Below are positions 45,770-53,165 of a stretch of 64,000 bases of DNA, one piece after another (the stretch's first letter is position 1; every line of letters begins with the position of its first letter). Source of the DNA: CAWIMX01 sp963837345 (GTDB lineage Bacteria; Acidobacteriota; Vicinamibacteria; Vicinamibacterales; CAVVIG01). A model generated the notes under the pieces. It was not told the DNA's origin and searched no databases. It saw nothing but the letters and a program-made list of their open reading frames with translations. The stretch spans positions 2,418,001 to 2,482,000 of the forward strand of contig CAWIMX010000001.1 in assembly GCA_963837345.1 (NCBI GenBank), in the 5' to 3' direction. The translations under genes and the position numbers were made by a program.

Positions 45770-46996
45770 CTATCGCAGCGTGCGAAAGAATTCCCGGACG
45801 TCGTTGACCAGGAGATCCGGCTGCTCGAGCGCGGCGAAATGGCCGCCGCGCGGCATGGGCGTCCACCGCACGAGGTTGTAGCGCGCCTCGACCCACCGCC
45901 GCGGCGGCGTCGTGATCTCCTTGGGGAAGAGCGCACAGGCGGTCGGCACCGTGACGCGCGCCGGGTTGGGCGGCGCGACGCGGTTCTCGTAGTAGATTCG
46001 CATCGACGAGGTGATCGTGCCGGTCACCCAGTACAGCATCACGTTGGTGAGCAGATCGTCTTTCGTGAACCGGCTCTCGATGGTGCTCCCGCAGTCGCAC
46101 CAGGCGTGGAACTTCTCGACGATCCATGCCGCCAGTCCGGCCGGCGAATCGGTCAAGCCGTAGCCGAGGGTCTGGGGCTTGGTGCCCTGGATCTGCTGAT
46201 AGGCGCGCTCGTTGGCCATGTAGGCCTGGCGCTCCTCGAACAGCCGGAGCTCGTCGGGCGGCACGCCGGCATTCGGATTGTCGCCAGGGGGCGGGCCGGC
46301 CACGCAGAAGTTCAGGTGGAGGCCCACGACGTGCGGCGCGTCGTCGATGGCGATCAGCCGGCTGATGATGCCGCCCCAGTCGCCGCCTTGCGCGCCGTAG
46401 CGCGTGTAGCCGAGGCGGGCCATGAGCGTGGCGATCACGTGCGCCATCCGCTCGGGACTCCAGCCCCGCTCGTCGGGCTTCTCCGAAAACCCGAACCCCG
46501 GGAGCGAGATGGCGACGACGTCGAAGGCGTCGTCGGCGCGGCCGCCGTAGGCGACGGGGTCGGTGAGCGGCCCGATGACCTTCGTGAACTCGTAGATGGA
46601 GCCGGGCCAGCCGTGCGTCATCACGAGCGGCAGCGCGTGGGGCTCCTTCGATCGCTGGTGGATGAAGTGGATCGTGAGGCCGTCGATGTCGGTCGTGTAC
46701 TGATCCAGGGCGTTCAGCTTGCGCTCCTCGGCGCGCCAGTCGTAGCCGTTCTGCCAGTAGGCGACGAGCGACTTCAGATACTCGACATCGGTGCCGTAGT
46801 CCCACCCCGCGCCGGGGATGGCGTCGGGAAACCGCGTGCGGGCGAGACGCTCATGCAGATCCTGCAGGACGGCGTCGGGCACCTGGATCGTGAATGGGAC
46901 AATCGCCCCGGCGGATTGTGCCTGAGCCGCGGTTCGAGCCGCCAGCGGGACGGCGCAGAGCACAGCCAGGATCAACCCGGCACAGCGTGTGGACAT
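45770..46996 (-). CDS. exported epoxide hydrolase (alpha/beta hydrolase, EHN type)
   Basis: 408-residue enzyme predicted to open epoxides to diols. A signal peptide (LILAVLCAVPLAARTAAQAQ) precedes the epoxide hydrolase N-terminal domain (about 32-130: PFTIQVPDAVLQDLHERLAR, WDYGTDVEYLKSLVAYW). The oxyanion-hole motif is HGWPGSIYEF, the nucleophile is Asp206 in GAQGGDWGG, and the catalytic His lies in MPRGGHFAALEQP. It is related to microsomal-type epoxide hydrolases. Start ATG 46996 is supported by GGAGG nearby and a TACAAT box 21-26 bases upstream. An exported form of this family is less common than a cytosolic one. Confidence 0.9.
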   Translation of the reverse strand: MSTRCAGLILAVLCAVPLAARTAAQAQSAGAIVPFTIQVPDAVLQDLHERLARTRFPDAIPGAGWDYGTDVEYLKSLVAYWQNGYDWRAEERKLNALDQYTTDIDGLTIHFIHQRSKEPHALPLVMTHGWPGSIYEFTKVIGPLTDPVAYGGRADDAFDVVAISLPGFGFSEKPDERGWSPERMAHVIATLMARLGYTRYGAQGGDWGGIISRLIAIDDAPHVVGLHLNFCVAGPPPGDNPNAGVPPDELRLFEERQAYMANERAYQQIQGTKPQTLGYGLTDSPAGLAAWIVEKFHAWCDCGSTIESRFTKDDLLTNVMLYWVTGTITSSMRIYYENRVAPPNPARVTVPTACALFPKEITTPPRRWVEARYNLVRWTPMPRGGHFAALEQPDLLVNDVREFFRTLR

Positions 46997-47016
46997 CGTC
47001 GGCCTCCAACGCGCCG

Positions 47017-47022
47017 ATTGTA
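47017..47022 (-). promoter_or_regulatory. -10-like TACAAT upstream of the epoxide hydrolase gene
   Basis: Minus-strand GGCTACAATCGGCG, 21-26 bases before ATG 46996, with GGAGG between. Same pattern as at 40523-40528 and 53131-53136. No strong -35 was recognised. Confidence 0.45.
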
Positions 47023-47048
47023 GCCAAGACGGCCGACACGCACACACC

Positions 47049-47561
47049 CTACCTGACAATCCAGAGGAAGATGTCCTCGCCGTCGGCCTGCCGGGCCTCG
47101 TCGGGCGCCCAGTCGCCCATCCGGAACTGGTGCGAGACGATTCGGCTCCCCGGTTTGAGCTCGCGCCGCAGCTTCGGCGCCAGCGCCGCGTCGATGGCGT
47201 CGGTCAGCCACATCGTCACCACGGTCGCGTCGGACAGATCCTGGGTGAAGAAGTCGCCCTCGATGAACCGCACGCGATTGGCGACACCGCCTTCGACCGC
47301 GATCTGCCGCGACGCCGCGACGAGGCGCGGCTGCAGCTCGATGCCGACGCCGCGCGCGCCGAACTGCTGCGCGGCGATGACGACGATGCGGCCGTCGCCC
47401 GATCCGAGGTCGTACACGACGTCGTCGGGCCCGACGCGGGCGAGCCGGAGCATGGCCTCGACCACCCCCTGTGGCGTGGCGGCGAAGTAGATGTCGGGCG
47501 AGCGCGCGGGAGGTTGAGCGAGGACGAGCGCGAGCGCGACCGGGAAGAGCCGGATGCCCAC
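47049..47561 (-). CDS. SAM-dependent methyltransferase with N-terminal signal-like segment
   Basis: 170 residues from GTG 47561. The fold is a class I methyltransferase: motif I VVYDLGSGDGRIVVIAAQQF, GARGVGIELQPRLVAASRQ, motif II-like FIEGDFFTQDLSDATVV and a final SRIVSHQFRMGDW. This belongs to a recurrent small family with TPQGVVEAML at the start of the domain. The N-terminus MGIRLFPVALALVLAQPPARS looks like a signal peptide, which is odd for a SAM enzyme. It could instead start later, at the SPDIYFAATPQ region. It follows the transglycosylase gene by eight bases and is probably co-transcribed. Substrate unknown. Confidence 0.82.
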   Translation of the reverse strand: MGIRLFPVALALVLAQPPARSPDIYFAATPQGVVEAMLRLARVGPDDVVYDLGSGDGRIVVIAAQQFGARGVGIELQPRLVAASRQIAVEGGVANRVRFIEGDFFTQDLSDATVVTMWLTDAIDAALAPKLRRELKPGSRIVSHQFRMGDWAPDEARQADGEDIFLWIVR

Positions 47562-47569
47562 GAATCGGG

Positions 47570-49162
47570 CTAGTGCCGGGGAGGCACCTGCAGCTCCTGC
47601 CCCACGTGAATGACGGTGGAAATCAGGTTGTTCGTGCGAATCAGGGTCTGCACCGTCGTGCCGTACTGGCGGGCGATGCGCGTGAGCGTTTCTCCGGCGC
47701 GCACGATGTGCACGGCCGCCGCGAGGATCTCGCCGCCGGCCGGCTCGTCGCCGGTCCAGACGAGCGGCGTCCACGTGGCCGGGCCGCTCGGCATTTCGAG
47801 GTCCTGTCCCACGTAAATACGCGATGCGCGTCCCAGCTGGTTCGCCTGCTGCAGCGCCGCGACCGAGGTGCCGAAGCGGCGGGCGAGCGCTCCGAGCGTG
47901 TCTCCGCGCTGCACGCGGTAGTGCACGGCGAGCTGGCGGTCCAGCTTGCGCTCGTCCGGCAGCTTCGCGAGCGCCCGGGCGAACTGCGGCGCGCGGCCTT
48001 CCGGCACGCGCAGTGGATAATTCGCCGGGATCAGGAGCCGGCCGTGCACCACTTCGGTGTCGAGCGCGGGATTCAGCGCGGCGATCGCGGCGGCGGACGT
48101 GCTCGTGAGATGCGCGAGGTCGAGAAGCGAGACGTATTTGCCGGGCGTGAACTCGTCGAACGCGATCGGCGCCATGGGCTGCACGTCGGGGAACAGCCGC
48201 GCGCGCTCGTCGTAGACCGTCGCCGCCGCCACGAACTCCGCGTAGAAGTTGCGCGAGGCGAAGCCGAAGGTCGGCGATTCGTACTGCTCGGTGATGGCCC
48301 CGATGTCGCGGCTGCCGACCTTCGACACGGCGCGCACCATGCCCGCGATGCCGTGGTTATAAGCGGTGATCGCCACAGGCCAGCTCTGGACGCGCGCGTA
48401 GTGCTCGGCGAGCATGCGCGCCGCGCCGTCGGCCGAGAGCCAGACGTCCGACCGCTCGTCGACCGCGGAGTTGATCTCGAGGTAGAGGCGGCCGGTCGAT
48501 CGCGTGAACTGCCAGACGCCCGACGCGCCCACCTTGGAGCGCGCTTCGTAGTTGAACATCGACTCGACGAACGGCAGGCGCGCGATGTCGGCCGGAACGC
48601 CGTGGCTCGCGAAGATCTCCTCGATGCCCGGCATGAACATGCCCGACGTCGCCAGGGCATCGCGGAACGTGTCGCGAAGGCCGCCCTGGCCCCGCACCCG
48701 ATCGACGGCCGCGCGGAAATCACTCCGGCCCCGCGCTGAGCGCGCGAACAGCTCGCGGACGCGTGCCATGTCGGCCGGGTCGGCGGTCGCACCGCGGACA
48801 CCGGCGAGCGCTTCCAGCACGCGTTCGTACTTGCGGATCTCGTCGCGCACACGATTGCGAGACACGCGTTCGAGCGTCGCGTCGGAGGCGCCCTGCTGCT
48901 TCAGATCCCCGACATCCACCACGGAGTAGACGATGTCGAGGCTCAGGTTGTCGTGGATCACCGTGGCGGTGGAGTCGTACTTCGAGAAGATGTCCCGCCA
49001 GAAGAGGATGTTCGGAACAAGGACGTCGGGAACCGGGAAGACGGCGCGATCGAGCGTGGAGCGGAACGCCTCCTCGGCGACCGCCGGCGGGCAGACGGCC
49101 ATCCCGAGGAGCGCGGCAACGAAGATCGGTCGAAGCCGACCGAGGACTTGGCTTACAGACAC
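47570..49162 (-). CDS. LysM-containing lytic murein transglycosylase
   Basis: 530-residue exported enzyme that would cleave peptidoglycan glycan strands without water, of the MltD type. The N-terminal region up to 175 is helical. The SLT domain holds the catalytic Glu in ARLPFVESMFNYEARSK, followed by GASGVWQFTRSTGRLY and AITAYNHGIAGM. Two clear LysM repeats close the protein (YRVQRGDTLGALARRFGTS and HIVRAGETLTRIARQYGTT), and one degenerate repeat lies near 380-400. GTG 49162 is chosen because AAAGG precedes it and the signal peptide (FVAALLGMAVCPPAVA) then follows. It sits downstream of the 49174-50103 gene by 11 bases. Confidence 0.92.
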   Translation of the reverse strand: MSVSQVLGRLRPIFVAALLGMAVCPPAVAEEAFRSTLDRAVFPVPDVLVPNILFWRDIFSKYDSTATVIHDNLSLDIVYSVVDVGDLKQQGASDATLERVSRNRVRDEIRKYERVLEALAGVRGATADPADMARVRELFARSARGRSDFRAAVDRVRGQGGLRDTFRDALATSGMFMPGIEEIFASHGVPADIARLPFVESMFNYEARSKVGASGVWQFTRSTGRLYLEINSAVDERSDVWLSADGAARMLAEHYARVQSWPVAITAYNHGIAGMVRAVSKVGSRDIGAITEQYESPTFGFASRNFYAEFVAAATVYDERARLFPDVQPMAPIAFDEFTPGKYVSLLDLAHLTSTSAAAIAALNPALDTEVVHGRLLIPANYPLRVPEGRAPQFARALAKLPDERKLDRQLAVHYRVQRGDTLGALARRFGTSVAALQQANQLGRASRIYVGQDLEMPSGPATWTPLVWTGDEPAGGEILAAAVHIVRAGETLTRIARQYGTTVQTLIRTNNLISTVIHVGQELQVPPRH

Positions 49163-49173
49163 GGCCTTTCGCG

Positions 49174-50103
49174 TCAGGGTACAACAGTTATCGTCAGATC
49201 CTGGTCCGTCCACAGTCCGCCGTCGTCCGCACGGCAGCGGAGGATGTAGGTGCCCGGGCGATCGAAGGTGGCATGGACCAGAATGCGCCCGTCGTCAGGG
49301 ACGGGGGGCGTGACCCACCGCGGCGCCCAGGGGGAGTTGGCGCCGGTGCGCGTGTCTTCCCACACTTCAATCTGCGGGGGGGCGAATGTGACGGTGCCGG
49401 CCCCGCGATAGACGAACCACGACATGCGTAGACCGACCTCGCTGCCGACGGTGACCTGGAACGGCGGCGTGAGGGCCGGGTACTTCCGGGCGCTTCCGTC
49501 GCCGCCCGCCAGGGCGGCGGCGCGGCCGCGGCGCGACTGGAACACCCCGTCGTCGTGAATTTCGGCGATGAGGGCGATCGGTTCGCCCACTTTCGCGTTG
49601 CGCATCTGTCCGCCTTCGACCTCGAGGAGCGGCGGCTTGTTGGCGCGAATTTCCGGCGTGCTGGTGCCGGCGCCGAGCGCGCCGCGCTCCGACATGAAGA
49701 CGTCGTTGTCGACGAAGTAGTCGGGTTTGAGCGACCCGTAGGCCTTCTCCGTGACGCCGTGGGCCGTCAGCGTCCAGATGAGCTCCGTCTGTCCGAAGTC
49801 GGCAGGCACACGAACCCGGAAGGTGAAGCGATTCCGGCGCGGCAGGAAGTGCGTCGGCTGGCCCTGGTCGGGGCCGCCCGGCTCGATGTCGTTCTCGGGG
49901 CCGACGGGGATGTCGAGCTCCTCGTCCCAGTTCCGGTTCTCGTAACCGAACACGATGTTGAAGGAACCGTCGGTGTTCTTCTCCCAGCCCTCGAAGGCCG
50001 GCGAGATGTTCTGACCTTTCGAGAACGTGAGCACCTGCGCATGCCCCACGCCCGACAGCGCAAGCGACATCGCCAGGGACGCCGACAGAATCCCCTTCTT
50101 CAC
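49174..50103 (-). CDS. exported protein of unknown function, paired with PHM-like gene
   Basis: 309 residues from GTG 50103, with AGGAG upstream. Signal peptide MKKGILSASLAMSLALSGVG is followed by a beta-rich mature part: SPAFEGWEKNTDGSFNIVFG, FRVRVPADFGQTELIWTLT, and at the end PRWVTPPVPDDGRILVHATF and GTYILRCRADDGGLWTDQDL. The C-terminal part reads like an immunoglobulin-like or PKD-type fold. No enzyme motif recognised. It lies 82 bases downstream of the PHM-like gene 50186-51673, on the same strand, so the two are likely co-transcribed and may work together. Confidence 0.78.
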   Translation of the reverse strand: MKKGILSASLAMSLALSGVGHAQVLTFSKGQNISPAFEGWEKNTDGSFNIVFGYENRNWDEELDIPVGPENDIEPGGPDQGQPTHFLPRRNRFTFRVRVPADFGQTELIWTLTAHGVTEKAYGSLKPDYFVDNDVFMSERGALGAGTSTPEIRANKPPLLEVEGGQMRNAKVGEPIALIAEIHDDGVFQSRRGRAAALAGGDGSARKYPALTPPFQVTVGSEVGLRMSWFVYRGAGTVTFAPPQIEVWEDTRTGANSPWAPRWVTPPVPDDGRILVHATFDRPGTYILRCRADDGGLWTDQDLTITVVP

Positions 50104-50185
50104 CGAGATCCTTCTCCTTGAACAAGGGCGGGCCTGACGGCCCGCCCTGCTGCGGTTTGCGGCGGACGCCAGGTCCGCACGATGA

Positions 50186-51673
50186 CTACTGCTGTTGCTG
50201 CTGGCCGCCCACGTTCTTCGCCGGCGCCGCCATGTAGCCGGGCTTCGGGATGTCGTTGCACAGCGGGCACCCGAGGACGAGCTCGTTCGCCGAGACGTTC
50301 AGCTTCTCGCGGCGTTGGGCCATCTCTGCTTCGAACTGCTCTTCGGTCATCTGGACGCGCATGCCCAGGTCGATGAACATGTTGGCCACGGAGCGGTTCC
50401 CGGAACCTTGCCAGTTGCGCGGATCGGGCACGTTCCGGTTGGCCGGCGAATTGTCCATGTAGCCGATGATGTGCAGAATCGTGCCCTTCGGCAGGAGCGG
50501 CGCATAGTCGTCCTCGAATGCGTAGCCCCGGACCCAGTTGTGGTCGTATCCCACGCAGGACAGCGTCTGAATATCGATGCCCCAAATCGCTTCGAGGCAC
50601 ATGCGCATGCCGGGCGCGTGCAGATGGGGCTCGAACGTCACGATCTTCGTCGGCGCGTCCAGCACGGCGTAGGCGTGCAGTTCCTGGCCCGACTGCATCG
50701 GCTTGATGTCGATGTCGATCGGATTGCCCAGGGCGACGCGCGCCCGGGGATACTTCGGCTTGTAGCCCACGGGATGGAACTTGAAGCCAATCTCCAGGTG
50801 CGCCTTGGTGTCGCGGCCGTTCGAATGGAGATGGACCGAGTTGGACACCACGTACGAGCCTGCGCGGAGCAGACGGCCCGCGTCCGGATCGAAGAAGTCG
50901 GGGTTGCGCCCGACCTCGTGCACCGGCCAGGAGGTGTCGCCCTCGGCGTCCGACGACCGATCTGCCGCGCTGCGCTCCTGATTCATCACGCGCGTGCTCC
51001 AGATCATGTGATGGAACACGAACCGGCCGCCGACCGTGGCCCGGCCTTCCTGATGGCTCGGCACGTCGTTCACTTCCTTGATCTCGAGCGCCGACACGTA
51101 GCGATCCTCGGTGAGGCCGATGTCGACCGGCTTGATCTCGCCCCACCAGTCGGCGGCGTCGCCCTTCACGATGAGGTCTTCGGTCTTGACGATCAGATCG
51201 GGCTGGCCGATGCGCCAGACCGCGGCGTCCTCCCACACTCGGGCGGGGGGCATGTCGTCGGGATTGCCGCGGGGCGCGCCGTTGTCCACCCAGGCGGCGA
51301 TCTTCTGAATCTCGGCGTCGCTGAGCGACGGGTCGTCTTTATAGTGCTGGATCCCGATGTTCTTCTCGACGTACCACGGCGGCATCACGCCCGCGCGCGG
51401 CCCGATGCCGGTGCGCTGCTTGATGGCGCGCGCCCATGGCCGGGCGTCTTCGTAGGTCACGAGCGACATCGGCGCCACGCCGTCGGGGCGATGGCAGTTC
51501 TGGCAGCTGCGCTGGAGGATCGGCGCGATGTCCCGCGTGAAGGTGACCTCGGTGGGGGCACCGGCAGGTTCGGCGGCCTTGAGCCCGGGCGCCGCAGCCA
51601 GCCCGACGGCGGCGGCGACGAGCAGAGTCGTCCCAATCGTGAACTGACGGGCGCGCGCGCGACCAAGCTCCAT
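50186..51673 (-). CDS. PHM-like copper monooxygenase with N-terminal CxxCH
   Basis: 495-residue exported protein, a shorter relative of 9940-12018 without TPR. Residues 40-130 hold a c-type haem motif CQNCH (57-61) and MPPWYVEKN. The copper-fold residues are His221-His222 (FVFHHMIWS), a third His in SVHLHSNGRD (281 or 283), His350/His352 (FEPHLHAPGMRM) and Met432 (SVANMFIDLG). These fit the two copper sites of the ascorbate-dependent monooxygenase fold. A Cys pair near the end (GCPLCND) is unusual and could bind metal. The tail is Gln-rich. AAAGGAG precedes ATG 51673, and a consensus promoter lies upstream. Its substrate is unknown. Confidence 0.84.
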   Translation of the reverse strand: MELGRARARQFTIGTTLLVAAAVGLAAAPGLKAAEPAGAPTEVTFTRDIAPILQRSCQNCHRPDGVAPMSLVTYEDARPWARAIKQRTGIGPRAGVMPPWYVEKNIGIQHYKDDPSLSDAEIQKIAAWVDNGAPRGNPDDMPPARVWEDAAVWRIGQPDLIVKTEDLIVKGDAADWWGEIKPVDIGLTEDRYVSALEIKEVNDVPSHQEGRATVGGRFVFHHMIWSTRVMNQERSAADRSSDAEGDTSWPVHEVGRNPDFFDPDAGRLLRAGSYVVSNSVHLHSNGRDTKAHLEIGFKFHPVGYKPKYPRARVALGNPIDIDIKPMQSGQELHAYAVLDAPTKIVTFEPHLHAPGMRMCLEAIWGIDIQTLSCVGYDHNWVRGYAFEDDYAPLLPKGTILHIIGYMDNSPANRNVPDPRNWQGSGNRSVANMFIDLGMRVQMTEEQFEAEMAQRREKLNVSANELVLGCPLCNDIPKPGYMAAPAKNVGGQQQQQ

Positions 51674-51749
51674 GGATCCACTCCTTTGACGGTTGCCTCC
51701 CTTAGACGGTGCCGAAGCACCGGAAGGTCCAATCCGCCAGCATCTTGAC

Positions 51750-51778
51750 AGAATAAGGGGGCCCCGGAGGGGTGTCAA
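51750..51778 (-). promoter_or_regulatory. consensus-like sigma-70 promoter for the PHM-like operon
   Basis: On the minus strand TTGACA (51773-51778) and TATTCT (51750-51755) are separated by exactly 17 bases. Transcription would start near 51743, giving a leader of about 70 bases before ATG 51673. This is the best sigma-70 match that I found in the window. Confidence 0.7.
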
Positions 51779-52043
51779 CACTCGTCATGTCGCGCGATGT
51801 CGCAGACGCGCATCATCGGCGTCGTCCCGGCGAGCCCGGAAACAGCCTGTTTTCCGAGCAGAAAGGCGGCTGTCGTGCGAGACCGCTCCACCGCGCGAAC
51901 GTCCGCTCAGGGGGTCTCGGCGCGGATGAACCCGTCGGGCCGGCTCCGGTTCGACGCGCGCCGTTCACGGGCGGTGGCGCGCCGGGCCGAGGTGGCTTCG
52001 CCCTGGGAAGTGGTCGCCGTGGAACCGGCTTCAGAGCGCGGAC
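51779..52043. other. spacer between the YVTN gene and the PHM-like promoter
   Basis: Together with the leader this gives about 370 bases without a convincing gene. It is GC-rich and contains small open frames only as expected by chance. No hairpin or repeat stood out. Confidence 0.5.
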
Positions 52044-53120
52044 TCAGCGCCGCTCGATGAGCACGGCGCCCCAGGGACCGGTGCCAACCGGGATCTTGGC
52101 CGTGATCGTCCGTGACGCGACGTCGATGATCGAGGCGTCGTTGGAGGGTCCGTTCGCGGTGTAGATCGTGCTGCCGTCGGGCGAGATGGCGATGCCCCAG
52201 GGGCGATCGCCCGCTTCGACCGATCCGACCACGGCATTGGTGGCGGGATCCACGATCAACACCATCTGGCTTCGCCCCGTGCTCACCGCCACGAACGAGC
52301 CGTCCGACGCGGTCTTTACGCCCATTGGGCGCATCCCCTGGCCGAGCTGAATGGTGTGCGACACGGTGCGCGACGCCGTGTCCACCACCGACAGCGTCGC
52401 CCCGTTTTCCGACGTGACGTACGCGCGAGAGCCGTCGGGCAGAAACGCCACGGAGCGCGGACGGGGGCCGACGGCGATCGACCCCTCCACCTTGTGTGCG
52501 TCGAGATTCACCACGAAGACCGCGCCGTCCTCTTCCGACGTGACGTACACGAAATGGCCATCCGGGCTCACGGTCACGCCTTCCGGCTCTTCGCCCACGT
52601 CGAAGGTTTCGAGGATCCGGCCGGCCGCCGTGTCGACCACGCTCAGACGGGCGGCGTCCTCGTTCGCCACGAAGACGCGCGTGCCGTCGTGGCTCACCGC
52701 CACCTGCTCGGGGTCGGTGCCCGAGGGCAGGACGCGCGACAGCGTACCGGTCGTGAGGTCCACAACGCCGATCCCGTCCTTCGTGCGGTCGGGTGGGGGC
52801 AGCGTGCTCTCGTCGACGCCGGGGCCCGCGGCGGGCGACCCGCTCAGCGCCACGTAGATCGTGCGGCCGTCGGGGCTGGCCGCGAGTCCGCGCGGACGCT
52901 TGCCGAGTGGAATCGTCGCCACCACGGTTTTCGCGTCGACGTCGACGACCGAGAGCGTACCCTCCGTTTCGTTGGTGACGTAGAGTCCCGAGCGCGGCGC
53001 CTGAAAGGGCGGCGGCGCCGCCGATCCGGTGGCGGTGGAGGTATCGGCGGGCTGGCGGCAGGCGGGCAGCCCCACGCACGCGGCGAGGGCGGCGAACAGC
53101 ACGGCTTGGTGTTGGCGCAT
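52044..53120 (-). CDS. YVTN-type beta-propeller lipoprotein
   Basis: 358 residues. Lipoprotein signal MRQHQAVLFAALAACVGLPAC, then seven or so repeats of the YVTN/surface-layer type: GLYVTNETEGTLSVVDVDA, GVTVSPDGHFVYVTSEEDG, RAYVTSENGATLSVVDTAS, IAISPDGSTIYTANGPSND. Such propellers usually bind proteins or ligands; some accompany quinoprotein dehydrogenases. It is divergent from the PQQ-type gene 53166-54905, with 45 bases between starts, suggesting joint control. A TACAAT box lies 11-16 bases from the ATG, so the leader is very short. Confidence 0.88.
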   Translation of the reverse strand: MRQHQAVLFAALAACVGLPACRQPADTSTATGSAAPPPFQAPRSGLYVTNETEGTLSVVDVDAKTVVATIPLGKRPRGLAASPDGRTIYVALSGSPAAGPGVDESTLPPPDRTKDGIGVVDLTTGTLSRVLPSGTDPEQVAVSHDGTRVFVANEDAARLSVVDTAAGRILETFDVGEEPEGVTVSPDGHFVYVTSEEDGAVFVVNLDAHKVEGSIAVGPRPRSVAFLPDGSRAYVTSENGATLSVVDTASRTVSHTIQLGQGMRPMGVKTASDGSFVAVSTGRSQMVLIVDPATNAVVGSVEAGDRPWGIAISPDGSTIYTANGPSNDASIIDVASRTITAKIPVGTGPWGAVLIERR

Positions 53121-53130
53121 AGACGTGCCG

Positions 53131-53140
53131 ATTGTAGTAT
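53131..53140. promoter_or_regulatory. overlapping divergent -10 elements (TACAAT / TAGTAT)
   Basis: The 45-base spacer holds ATTGTA at 53131-53136 (TACAAT on the minus strand, for the YVTN gene) and TAGTAT at 53135-53140 on the plus strand, a -10 for the PQQ gene. The two overlap, so polymerase could serve only one gene at a time. Confidence 0.4.
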
Positions 53141-53165
53141 TGGCGGCGACCTGGAGACCACATTC

